Assembly: GCA_946811185.2 (NCBI GenBank)
Contig: OX328107.1
Location: 8,707,565-8,771,564, forward strand
Direction of reading: 5' to 3'
DNA length: 64,000 bases
Source: Hippopus hippopus
Lineage: Eukaryota; Mollusca; Bivalvia; Cardiida; Cardiidae
The translations under genes and the position numbers were made by a program. Shown in pieces: positions 43,123-51,507 of the stretch. The notes beneath the pieces were generated by a model that saw only the letters and a list, made by a program, of their open reading frames with translations, had not been told where the DNA came from and made no database searches. The stretch's first letter is position 1. Every line of letters starts with the position of its first letter.

Positions 43123-43213
43123 AAAAATTCTGAAGAATAGACCAAGACTATGTTCCCTACCAGAAATCAAGTGTAAGTGTATTTGTGAAATAGGTGATAC
43201 CTCAGACATGTAA
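43100..43213 (+). CDS. Possible 37-aa Cys-containing ORF overlapping the membrane protein gene
   Basis: Starts inside the last codons of the 227-aa gene in the +1 frame (23-nt overlap). It encodes a short peptide with three closely spaced Cys (CKCICEIGDTSDM ending). It may be a real overlapping gene, a frameshifted alternative C-terminus, or noise. No TATA string precedes it. The remaining gap to 43344 contains three copies of AAAACTGT spaced 12 bp apart (43267-43300). Confidence 0.25.
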   Translation: MEVPSPIRKILKNRPRLCSLPEIKCKCICEIGDTSDM

Positions 43214-43343
43214 TATATAAGAGAATATATAATGCTGTTATATATTATCCCAAACAAGTTGGTGTTTCAAAACTGTTACAAAAACTGTTACAAAAACTGT
43301 CTCGACAAAGGTATGTTAAAAAATTATTTTAGTAATTAAAAAA

Positions 43344-44237
43344 ATGTCTTTTTTAAAAATTGCTGATCCTACAAAAAGGGACTTAATTGTAAAAGAGTAT
43401 CTCGAAACGAAAAAGAAGATTCGGGATAATCTACTAGCAGAGAGAACGGGTAAACAAGAATTACAAACTGATCTTTCAAGGTTTTTTAAACCTATTACGG
43501 AAACACAAAAAGCTACAGCAAAGGAGATTACAGAGGGACTTAAACCTATTAAAGAAGGTATCGAAAAGTTACCACAAGCTATTAATCTACCAGCTTTTCC
43601 AACAATAGAAGCTTATCCCTCTGAAGAAAAACCAGCTATTGAGATAAGGAAATTGGATGAATATCAAGGTATATTTGAAATTGGGCCACTTGCAAGGGAG
43701 TATCTAACAAAATATCTTGGTAATGATGTTGATAAAACATATGGATTACGTGATGAAAATGGTATATTTTATATTGGTCGCAAAGCTGTCATAATTGAGC
43801 ATGATGATATTGTTCTTGGCACAGATACGTATATAGGAACACCTGGTTTATGGGAGTTAATTGTCGCTAAAGAACCGAGAGAAATATATACACTTGAGGA
43901 TCTTGCAGATTATCACAATTTAATGATAAAAACCAGCGCTCTTCATCGAAATAACGATCCGAATGAACGATATCCTAAAAGTTCTAGAGGGGAAAAATGG
44001 GCTAAAATTCTTAGACCTCTTTGGTATAATAGAAAAAAGTATGAAAAGTATGAAGGAACGGGTATCGTTATCCCATCTGACCCTAACGCATTAATAGAAA
44101 GACTAGACCTGTTGATGGCAAGTAAAGAAGCAGGTAACACAGGTTTAAGAAACGAGTTAGTAGGCATTTGTGATGAATTAAAAAGACAAGGTGTTTTAAA
44201 TTCAAACGCTTATAAAAATTTAATGTCTATACTATAA
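43344..44237 (+). CDS. Conserved Polinton protein of unknown function, 297 aa
   Basis: Belongs to a family found in many invertebrate Polintons, recognisable by IGTPGLWELI, YNLMIKTSALH-like and KSSRGEKWAKILRPLW stretches and by the C-terminal DLLMASKEAGNTGLRNELVG. The N-terminal ~75 residues are charged and likely coiled coil, followed by a Pro-rich link. There is no catalytic motif, signal or membrane segment. It is directly followed (4-bp gap) by the helical 141-aa ORF, and both precede the major capsid gene, which suggests a virion or assembly role; this is inference. Confidence 0.8.
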   Translation: MSFLKIADPTKRDLIVKEYLETKKKIRDNLLAERTGKQELQTDLSRFFKPITETQKATAKEITEGLKPIKEGIEKLPQAINLPAFPTIEAYPSEEKPAIEIRKLDEYQGIFEIGPLAREYLTKYLGNDVDKTYGLRDENGIFYIGRKAVIIEHDDIVLGTDTYIGTPGLWELIVAKEPREIYTLEDLADYHNLMIKTSALHRNNDPNERYPKSSRGEKWAKILRPLWYNRKKYEKYEGTGIVIPSDPNALIERLDLLMASKEAGNTGLRNELVGICDELKRQGVLNSNAYKNLMSIL

Positions 44238-44241
44238 AAAG

Positions 44242-44667
44242 ATGATCATCACTAAAAAACACGGATTTAAAAAAAGGTATTCATACGGTGGTTCCGGAAT
44301 CTTTGATAGCGTTGCTAACTTTTTAGCGAGGGTTTTTACTAGTAGTGCAGCTAAACAAATTGCGTCTTCTGCCCTTGATGTAGGAAAGAGTGTGGCTAAG
44401 GAAGGTGCAAAGAAAGCTTTAGAGGTTGGAAAAAGTGCAGCTGTAGAAGCAGGGAAGAAATTAGTTACGAAAGCTTTGACACCAAAATCAAAGCAAATTT
44501 TACAAAAATATAGACTCGACCAGCCTCGTCTGGGAAGTGCGCCAACGTCAAAACCTGATGATACTCCCAAAACGCAAAACATTAGTACATTAATAGATGG
44601 AAGTGCCATTGCTATTCAAGACTTAGTTAAAAAATTAAACAGTGGAGCAGGCATTAAAACAGTATGA
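44242..44667 (+). CDS. Helical minor virion protein, pVI-like, 141 aa
   Basis: A short basic N-terminus ends in YGGSG, then an amphipathic helix (IFDSVANFLARVF) and a long Ala/Lys/Val-rich helix with an 11-residue rhythm (DVGKSVAKEGAKKALEVGKS). A Pro-rich linker and short C-terminal tail follow. This architecture recalls adenovirus pVI, a protease-processed membrane-lytic protein under the capsid. The resemblance is of architecture, not proven homology, and the GG here lacks the hydrophobic P4 residue of the usual protease site. It follows the 297-aa gene after 4 bp. Confidence 0.55.
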   Translation: MIITKKHGFKKRYSYGGSGIFDSVANFLARVFTSSAAKQIASSALDVGKSVAKEGAKKALEVGKSAAVEAGKKLVTKALTPKSKQILQKYRLDQPRLGSAPTSKPDDTPKTQNISTLIDGSAIAIQDLVKKLNSGAGIKTV

Positions 44668-44719
44668 AGAAAAAAAATAACATTAGTTTAAGAAATTATA
44701 TTACTTATAAAAAAAGATA

Positions 44720-45073
44720 ATGTTAAAATTTGATCGTGTAGATTATAAAAAATATAATACTAGTTCTATTACTATAGTAGGTGCATCTTTATCCCTAAAA
44801 GACTGTGAAATCCTAGAAATTAATAAAACGAAATATGGTTATAAAAAAGCTGTTGTGAAGTTATCTCCCGAAAAAGTAATCAAGATGAAAGAGATTGAGG
44901 AAAAGGTGAATGAACGTTTACAAAAGTGGGGAATACCCCAAATAACACTTGTATACGGTAATAGAGTTTATCCTAAAACTAAAATGGAAACCGCAAAAAG
45001 CATTAAACTTGAAGGTGTGTTTGTTAATGGTGAAAATAAGTCTTTTCCCCAGCTTTGGTTAGAGCAATTATAA
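44720..45073 (+). CDS. Polinton ORF, 117 aa, possible OB-fold
   Basis: Directly upstream of the major capsid gene (37-bp gap). Alternating beta-strand pattern (SSITIVGASLSL, YGYKKAVVKL) with a conserved-looking C-terminus (SIKLEGVFVNGENKSFPQLW). I have seen similar small proteins in Polintons but know no function. The strand pattern would allow an OB-like nucleic-acid-binding fold; the evidence is weak. The ATG at 44720 lies after ACTTATAAAAAAAG. Confidence 0.65.
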   Translation: MLKFDRVDYKKYNTSSITIVGASLSLKDCEILEINKTKYGYKKAVVKLSPEKVIKMKEIEEKVNERLQKWGIPQITLVYGNRVYPKTKMETAKSIKLEGVFVNGENKSFPQLWLEQL

Positions 45074-45110
45074 TTTTTATTTTATATAAAATTATAATTG
45101 TAATAATAAA

Positions 45111-46415
45111 ATGGACATTTTAAGAATTACCGAACCAATTTTAAAAGATGATAGTATTGCTGAGTATGAGCACCATGAGTATGAACCAATCACCGGTACA
45201 CACCTCAACAACTCAGGAGGAGATATTAGAATTAACATCGAGACCCAAGATATTTTTACTCGTCCTAGTGAGAGTTATTTACTTATTGTAGGTGAATTAG
45301 TAAGAAGTGATACTGGAGCAGTTTACGATGGTAACACTAATATTTCTTTAACAAACAATGGTCTCATGTATCTTTTTAAAAATATTAAGTATCAACTTTC
45401 AGGTATGGAGATTGAATCCGTATTGAATCCTGGCCATGCTACTACGATGCTTGGTTTGTTAAAATATCCGGATGATTTTTCTAAATCACAAGGGTTAAAT
45501 CAATGTTGGTATAAGGACACCAACGTCGCTGCAGTTAGTGATCCTGTTGTTCCTGCTTTTAACTTGGGTTTTGCCGTAAGAAGAAATTATATTATTACTA
45601 ATCCTCTTCCAAGAGGTACCTTTAGCTTCAGAGTTCCATTAAAACATATATTTGGTTTTTGCGATGATTATGATAAGATATTGTATGGAATGAAGCAAAC
45701 TCTCACCTTAACAAGAAATGATGATAATGATGCAATTTTTAGAGATGGTGCTGCTCCTGCTGATGGTAGAATTAATTTACTTAGAATATCTTGGTTTATG
45801 CCACACGTGCTACCCGCAGATGGAGAGAAGATGGAACTTTATAAAATTATCGAGAAAAAAGAAAAAATACCGGTTGGATATAGAATGAGGCAGTGCGACT
45901 CTATTGCGGTTCCTCAGTCAACATCATTTACCTGGAGACTTTCTGTCAAATCATCACCCGAAGTGCCACGTTTTATTATTGTTGGTTTTCAGATTGGTAA
46001 AAGCGGTGACCAACAACAAAATCCAGCCATATTTGATCATAGAAACGTTAAAAATATTTATGTTACGTTAAATTCTACTAGATATCCTGCTGTTGATTAT
46101 AATCTTTCATTCACTGCGAACCAATTTAGTAGAGTGTATGGTGACGCTTCTCTATTTAGATCTAAGTTTTATAACATGAATGAAATGGTGTCAAACCCTA
46201 ACATTACTCCCTCAGATTATAAAGCCCTTTATCCTTTGTTTTTGTTTGATGTTTCCAAACAGAGTGAGAGATTAAAATACTCAGTAACCGATATCCAAAT
46301 CAAAGCATTTTTTACTGAAAATGTTCTTGCAAACACAGAGGCATATGCTGTTATTATTAGTGATAGGTTAATTAACTTCCAGTCTGATGGAAATAAAATG
46401 AGTGTAGTGTATTAA
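45111..46415 (+). CDS. MCP: Major capsid protein (double jelly roll)
   Basis: 434 aa, the expected size for the Polinton double jelly-roll capsid protein that builds hexon-like trimers. Supporting features: an N-terminus with ITEPILKDDSIAEYEHHEYE, the early LMYLFKNIKYQLSGMEIESV region, NPLPRGTFSFRVPLKHIFGF at the end of the first jelly roll, and FIIVGFQ and VYVTLNSTRYP-like strands in the second. The start follows GTAATAATAAA. The frame is complete and undamaged. It is the main structural product, to be assembled with the penton (40627), ATPase and protease. Confidence 0.93.
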   Translation: MDILRITEPILKDDSIAEYEHHEYEPITGTHLNNSGGDIRINIETQDIFTRPSESYLLIVGELVRSDTGAVYDGNTNISLTNNGLMYLFKNIKYQLSGMEIESVLNPGHATTMLGLLKYPDDFSKSQGLNQCWYKDTNVAAVSDPVVPAFNLGFAVRRNYIITNPLPRGTFSFRVPLKHIFGFCDDYDKILYGMKQTLTLTRNDDNDAIFRDGAAPADGRINLLRISWFMPHVLPADGEKMELYKIIEKKEKIPVGYRMRQCDSIAVPQSTSFTWRLSVKSSPEVPRFIIVGFQIGKSGDQQQNPAIFDHRNVKNIYVTLNSTRYPAVDYNLSFTANQFSRVYGDASLFRSKFYNMNEMVSNPNITPSDYKALYPLFLFDVSKQSERLKYSVTDIQIKAFFTENVLANTEAYAVIISDRLINFQSDGNKMSVVY

Positions 46416-46438
46416 GATATTTTTTTCCTATATAAAAA

Positions 46439-46787
46439 ATGATAAAGATTAGTGATTTAAAAAAAAATTCTTAAAGAAAATAATATAAATTTTTATGGTT
46501 ATTGGAATAAAAAACGCTTAGAGGAGTTGGTAGAAGAACATGGTTTGTTACCGGAGGAGTCGTCTAAGCTGTCAAAAAAAGAAAGAAGCAAAGACCCTAA
46601 GTATGATAGATTAAAGACTATTATGCATAATCCTAAGAAAGTTACTTTAGAGGATGTTGAAACTGGCGAGATAAAAACCTTTCCATCGATTTATAAGGCT
46701 GGTAAATTTATAGATCGATCTCCGCAAATTATTAAGATCTATAATGGAGGAATTTGGAATAATAAATATAAGATTAACATTCATTAA
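46439..46787 (+). CDS. NUMOD/IENR-like DNA-binding protein, frame broken
   Basis: A TATATAAAA-linked ATG at 46439 opens a frame that stops after 11 codons. The body continues in another frame to 46787, and the switch coincides with a nine-base A run (46459-46467). The C-terminal part (VTLEDVETGEIKTFPSIYKA then GKFIDRSPQIIKIY) resembles the helix-turn-helix repeat of intron-encoded nucleases (NUMOD1/IENR). The N-terminal part looks SAP-like. Read through, the protein would be about 115 aa. It may bind DNA next to the polymerase gene; function unknown. Confidence 0.55.
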
Positions 46788-46868
46788 TTTTATTATGACA
46801 ATGACAAAGTCGTAATAAAATTGAGATAAAAAAATAGTTTAAGTTTTTTTTATTATATATAAAAAAAG

Positions 46869-49800
46869 ATGAGTTTCCTAAATAGATTTACGAGTGCAGC
46901 TAGACGAGCTGCGTCTAATGTTTACTCAGCTGTTGTTCCGGAATCTATACAAAGAAGAGTAACTGATTTTGGTAACTGGCTAACTGGTAATGTGGAGACA
47001 ACACAGATACCGCAAGTGTTGGATGAAATTGTTGCCCACGTTAGAGAAAATTACCCTCCAAGGCAACCGTTTGAGATTAGAGCTTCTCAATCCGCATTTA
47101 GAATGTATGCTACACAACATGTTATAGAGGGTAGAGAAAATTATAGCCCACAAAGATTTTTCGCAGACACGTGGATGCCTCTTATAAACACTCTTAGAAA
47201 TAATTTACAAACAAAGGTAAAACTTGTACTTAGGTGTAAATTATGGTTAATGACAAATCTTGATCAAGGTCCTGTTGAACGTGCTTTTCATAGTAGTCAA
47301 CATTTAAATTTAAACGGGGGAGAAATAGAGGATTTGTTAAATAGAATGATAGATGAAGTTTTAGAAAATTTAGCTAAGTTCCAAAGAGAAGGTAGTGGTT
47401 GGACTTTTGGAAGTATAGTACAATTAGAACTACATACAGCTGTTTATGATCCTTTAAGAGCTAATGGTTGGTTACCTTTGCCAGAGTGGATTGCTAACAA
47501 AAAAGCAGTTATCAATATGAAAAATAAAGATGACAAATGCTTTTTATGGTGTGTTTTAAGAGCGCTAAACCCTAAAGAGCGTAATGCAAAAAGAGTTGAC
47601 AAGGCTTTACAAGCAAAGGAAAGTGACTTAAACATGAAGGGGATAGAGTATCCTGTTTCGGTTGAAGATATTAATAAGTTTGAAAAACAAAATCCTGAAA
47701 TTAGTGTAAACGTGTATGGATATAAGGAATATATTTATCCTCTTAGGCTTACAAAAGATGAAAAAAGTAAACATGTTGATCTTCTTTTTACTAAAAATGA
47801 GGAAAATATGCACTATGCCGTCATAAAAATCTTTAATAGATTAGTGAAAAAACAAATAACAAATACTCATAATAGAAATATAGAATGTTGTAAACGATGT
47901 TTAAATCATTTTGGTACTAAAGAACTTTTGGAAAAACATAAAAAATACTGTAACGAACACGAACCTATTAGTTTAGAGATGCCAGAATCAGGTACCATGT
48001 TAGCTTTTGAAAACCATTCTAGAAAACTTGTGGTTCCCTTTGTTGTATACGCTGATTTTGAAAGTGTTTTGGAACCAATACACACATGCCAACCAAACCC
48101 AGAAAAAAGTTATACTATACAACGTCAAAAACATGTACCTTGTAGTTTTTACTATATTATAAAATGCTTTGACGATGTTGTGTGTGCTCCTATAAAAAGA
48201 AGTTATGTTGGAGAAAATGCTGAGGAAGTTTTTATAAAATGGTTAAAAGGTGATATAAAAGAAATTCATCAACGGTACCACCAAAACCCAAAGCCTATTA
48301 AAATTACAATAGAGGAAAAAACGAAACATACACAACAAACACGTTGTTGGATTTGTGGTGGAAAATTTAATCATTCTAATTATAGAGTAAGAGATCATTG
48401 TCATTTTACAGGTAAATATAGAGGCGCCGCGCATGATGAATGCAACCTAAAAGCTAAAAATGCTAACTTCACACCTGTATACCTACATAATCTTAGTGGA
48501 TACGATGCACATCTTTTTATTAAATGTCTTGGCAAATCTGAAGGGAAGATTGATTGTATTCCAAACAATGAAGAGAAATATATTAGTTTTAGTAAAGACA
48601 TTTGGGTAGGAAAAAATATAAACCATAAAATTAGATTCCTTGATAGTTTTAAGTTTATGAGTTCTAGTTTGGATAAACTTTCAAGTAACTTAGAGGAAAG
48701 TCAATTAAAAATTTTATCGAGATATTTTACTAGCTCCCTGCTACCCTTGGTTAGGAGAAAAGGAGTTTTTCCTTATGAGTACCTAGATTCATTCGATAAA
48801 CTTAAAGAAGAGAGATTACCACCCAAAGAAGCATTTTACTCGAGTTTGAACAAAGAAGAAATTACGGATGAAAATTATGCTCATGCGCAAAAGGTTTGGA
48901 AAACTTTTAATATGAAAACTTTAAAGGATTATTTAGAACTTTACAATAAAATAGATGTATTGCTTTTAGCGGATGTTTTCGAAAACTTTAGAGATGTTTG
49001 TCGTAAAAACTATGACTTAGATCCTAGTTGGTATTATACTGCTCCTGGTTTAGCTTGGGATGCAACATTAAAAATAACGAGAGTAAACCTGGAGCTTTTA
49101 TCTGATCCTGATATGCTTTTAATGGTTGAAAAGGGTATCAGAGGAGGTGTTAGTATGTGTAGTAAAAGATACGCAAAAGCAAATAATGAAGGTATGAGTG
49201 GATTATATGATTCTAGTAAACCATCAAAATATTTATTATATATAGATGCAAACAGCCTTTACCCTTGGGCAATGAGTCGCTCTCTTCCTACTCACGGTTT
49301 TAAATGGATGATGGGTAAAGAATTAGAAATTTGGCAAAAAATTCCGTGTATATTAGAAGTAGATTTAGAATATCCTAAAGAATTGCATGATTTGCACAAT
49401 GACTTTCCTTTAGCACCTGAACGTTTAAAGATAGAAAAAGTAGAAAAACTTATTCCAAACTTAAATAACAAAAAGAATTATGTTATTCATCACGAAGCTT
49501 TAAAAACATGTGTTGATTTAGGTTTAAAGATTACTAAAATACATCGAGGAATTAAGTTTGAGGAAAGCTCATGGCTTAAATCATATATTGATACAAACAT
49601 TGAACTAAGAAAAGCAGCTAAAAATAATTTTGAGAAAGATTTTTTTAAGTTGATGAATAATTCAGTCTTTGGTAAGACTATGGAAAACCTGAGAAATAGA
49701 GTAACGATAGAACTGGTTTCTAGTAAGGAGCGTTATAGGAAATTGGTAGCAAAACCAAACTATAACCACACAACAATATTCGATGAAAACCTAATAGCGG

Positions 49801-50420
49801 TACACATGAAAAACACTAAGTTAAAATATAATAAACCTATTTACTCAGGATTAAGCATTTTAGATATTAGTAAAACACATATGCAAAAAACTTATTATAA
49901 CTACCTTAAAGATAAGTATGGTGAAAAGGTTAGAATGTGTTATACTGATACAGATAGTTTTATTCTTGAGATAGAAACTAAAAATTTGTATAAGGATATG
50001 GAAAAAGATGTGTTTGAAATGTTTGATACAAGCAATTATCCTAAAGATCATTTCTTAAAAAATGATTGTAATGCTGGAGTAGTTGGAAAGTTTAAAGATG
50101 AGTTAGGTGGTAAGATTATGACTGAGTTTGTTGGTCTAGGAGCAAAAATGTATGCTTATAAAACTTTAGATGGTGAGGAGGATAAAAGATGTAAAGGTGT
50201 TAAAAAAGCGGTTATCAAGAAAGAGATAAACTTTAATAATTACAAAGAGTGTTTGCTTACAAAAAAGGATCAGTATAGAAAGATGACTGTTTTAAGAAGT
50301 AGGGGTCATAATATGTATACTGAAGAGTTAAACAAAAAAGCGTTAGGATCAAGTGATGATAAAAGGTTTGTTTTGGAAAACAAGATTGACACACTAGCTT
50401 GGGGACATCATAAAATATAA
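46869..50420 (+). CDS. POLB: Protein-primed family B DNA polymerase
   Basis: 1183 aa, the replication enzyme of the element. Exonuclease motifs: Exo I YADFES (394-399), Exo II HNLSGYDAHLF (540-550), Exo III YNKIDVLLLADVF (692-704). Polymerase motifs: A YIDANSLYPWAM (791-802), B KLMNNSVFGKTMEN (927-940), C YTDTDSF (1025-1031), and a KxY-type GAKMYAY. A zinc-finger-like CCKRC...HKKYC segment (about 340-361) and a CWIC...HCHFTG..RGAAHDECN module (493-525), like endonuclease VII/HNH zinc sites, are inserted before Exo II. The N-terminal ~370 residues include DDKCFLWCVLRAL and MHYAVIK, possibly a papain/OTU-like domain or the terminal protein. The frame is intact. Confidence 0.95.
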   Translation: MSFLNRFTSAARRAASNVYSAVVPESIQRRVTDFGNWLTGNVETTQIPQVLDEIVAHVRENYPPRQPFEIRASQSAFRMYATQHVIEGRENYSPQRFFADTWMPLINTLRNNLQTKVKLVLRCKLWLMTNLDQGPVERAFHSSQHLNLNGGEIEDLLNRMIDEVLENLAKFQREGSGWTFGSIVQLELHTAVYDPLRANGWLPLPEWIANKKAVINMKNKDDKCFLWCVLRALNPKERNAKRVDKALQAKESDLNMKGIEYPVSVEDINKFEKQNPEISVNVYGYKEYIYPLRLTKDEKSKHVDLLFTKNEENMHYAVIKIFNRLVKKQITNTHNRNIECCKRCLNHFGTKELLEKHKKYCNEHEPISLEMPESGTMLAFENHSRKLVVPFVVYADFESVLEPIHTCQPNPEKSYTIQRQKHVPCSFYYIIKCFDDVVCAPIKRSYVGENAEEVFIKWLKGDIKEIHQRYHQNPKPIKITIEEKTKHTQQTRCWICGGKFNHSNYRVRDHCHFTGKYRGAAHDECNLKAKNANFTPVYLHNLSGYDAHLFIKCLGKSEGKIDCIPNNEEKYISFSKDIWVGKNINHKIRFLDSFKFMSSSLDKLSSNLEESQLKILSRYFTSSLLPLVRRKGVFPYEYLDSFDKLKEERLPPKEAFYSSLNKEEITDENYAHAQKVWKTFNMKTLKDYLELYNKIDVLLLADVFENFRDVCRKNYDLDPSWYYTAPGLAWDATLKITRVNLELLSDPDMLLMVEKGIRGGVSMCSKRYAKANNEGMSGLYDSSKPSKYLLYIDANSLYPWAMSRSLPTHGFKWMMGKELEIWQKIPCILEVDLEYPKELHDLHNDFPLAPERLKIEKVEKLIPNLNNKKNYVIHHEALKTCVDLGLKITKIHRGIKFEESSWLKSYIDTNIELRKAAKNNFEKDFFKLMNNSVFGKTMENLRNRVTIELVSSKERYRKLVAKPNYNHTTIFDENLIAVHMKNTKLKYNKPIYSGLSILDISKTHMQKTYYNYLKDKYGEKVRMCYTDTDSFILEIETKNLYKDMEKDVFEMFDTSNYPKDHFLKNDCNAGVVGKFKDELGGKIMTEFVGLGAKMYAYKTLDGEEDKRCKGVKKAVIKKEINFNNYKECLLTKKDQYRKMTVLRSRGHNMYTEELNKKALGSSDDKRFVLENKIDTLAWGHHKI

Positions 50421-50447
50421 CTTTATTTATATTACAAGTTATATTTT
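50412..50447 (-). terminator. Hairpin with AATAAA, mirror copy at the right convergent junction
   Basis: Same 12-bp arms as 35907-35941 (AAAATATAACTT and AAGTTATATTTT) but in reverse orientation, so AATAAA reads on the minus strand. It overlaps the PolB stop codon and follows the leftward right-arm genes. In both places the module points inward from the element end, as expected for a 3'-end signal of the arm transcripts. Confidence 0.7.
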
Positions 50448-50519
50448 ACATATTGGGCATTTCCTTCTCTCAGAATTTAAATGGTGGCATTTCTCACATC
50501 TATATCTTCTTCTATACTT
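50429..50519 (-). pseudogene. Zinc-ribbon-encoding fragment, frame displaced
   Basis: On the minus strand a short frame encodes YRCEKCHHLNSERRKCPICK, two CxxC pairs typical of a zinc ribbon, but it has a stop just upstream at 50520-50522. The preceding ~120 bp (to about 50645) is open in a second frame encoding an acidic helical segment, and the 138-aa ORF at 50601 uses a third. This may be the decayed or misread C-terminal part of that ORF. Confidence 0.35.
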
Positions 50520-50600
50520 TTATTATCTGAAACAGCTTCTTCATCTTTCTCTATGTAGTTTAAAGTCTCTTTTATAACATCTAATCTATATTTTATATAG

Positions 50601-51017
50601 TCAAAACAATTTATAACATAAAGAATGAAACAAATAGTTTGGTATTGATATAAACTCTAAGTATGTTTTGTTGGTTTTATTTAATATTTTTGTTAGATGG
50701 TCTATTAATAAATTGTAAGATTTTATAGTTTCTGTTGAGTATTTTGTTTGAACTTGTAATAAAAAATAGAGATTTTCCTTGACTGTGGTAAGATCCGTAG
50801 TTATTTCGTCTCTTAAATTTTGTAAATTATGTTTTATAGTTAAAGACATAGGTACATCTGGTTCTAGGTCAGGTAAACCCCATAAGTAGTATCTAATTTT
50901 GTAAACTGCTGAGTTTACTATAGCTGGACATTTATAATCATATTTTTCATATACGCTTTTTATGTAATAATCTGACCAGTAAATTAATTGGTTTACTTTT
51001 CTATCGTTCACAATCAT
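50601..51017 (-). CDS. Polinton right-arm ORF, 138 aa, unknown
   Basis: Leftward, 38 bp after the neighbouring 138-aa ORF. The product is largely helical with many Tyr, Asn and Lys (VKENLYFLLQVQTKYSTET). No motif is recognised. The real protein may run further left into the zinc-ribbon frame if frames are restored. It converges on PolB across the AATAAA hairpin. Placement in the arm next to the terminal repeat mirrors the left-arm unknown ORFs. Confidence 0.55.
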   Translation of the reverse strand: MIVNDRKVNQLIYWSDYYIKSVYEKYDYKCPAIVNSAVYKIRYYLWGLPDLEPDVPMSLTIKHNLQNLRDEITTDLTTVKENLYFLLQVQTKYSTETIKSYNLLIDHLTKILNKTNKTYLEFISIPNYLFHSLCYKLF

Positions 51018-51055
51018 GATGTGTGGTTATTTGTTTAAAGAAAAAATTTTATATT

Positions 51056-51472
51056 TCAAAAATTTTTAAATTCCAGATAAAGCTTCTCCGATATTAAATC
51101 GACTATTTTGTTGGTTAGATCTATATAGAATTTTTGCGCGTCTTTGTCATATAGATCGTATACTTCATCGTATTCTTCAGGTAATTCGTAATCATATTCT
51201 ATTTCATCTACACCACAGATTCTTATTGGTAAGATATTATTGATTTTTTCGAAAGCGCGTTTTTGTTCCAAGAGATCATCTAATATGCGTGATAATGTAA
51301 CGTAATGAAGTATATCGGTCGAATCTGGACCTGTAAAAGGTTTTAGAAACTCTACGTTGCTTTGTTTATTGCGGTAAAGGATGTCATATACATTGGAATT
51401 GTATTGATCTATAGCGTCTATGTAGTTATTTCTATAGTATCGTTTAAGGGTATAAACAAATGAGTCATCCAT
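51056..51472 (-). CDS. Polinton right-arm ORF, 138 aa, unknown
   Basis: First gene inside the right terminal repeat, reading inward (start 51472, 36 bp from the repeat edge at 51508). Acidic, Tyr-rich and helical, with a cluster EYDYELPEEYDEVYDLYDKD (about residues 92-111). No domain recognised. The acidic character is reminiscent of DNA-mimic or transcription-associated proteins, but nothing decides this. Confidence 0.6.
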   Translation of the reverse strand: MDDSFVYTLKRYYRNNYIDAIDQYNSNVYDILYRNKQSNVEFLKPFTGPDSTDILHYVTLSRILDDLLEQKRAFEKINNILPIRICGVDEIEYDYELPEEYDEVYDLYDKDAQKFYIDLTNKIVDLISEKLYLEFKNF

Positions 51473-51507
51473 TTTTACAATTATTTTACAAAATTATATA
51501 GAATTTT

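Noticed and set aside
47310..47325. Adenain-type site LNGG-E at PolB residue 151 as evidence of terminal-protein release
   Set aside because: The pattern is short, and a second match (IRGG-V, about residue 760) lies inside a conserved polymerase motif, showing that such matches arise by chance.
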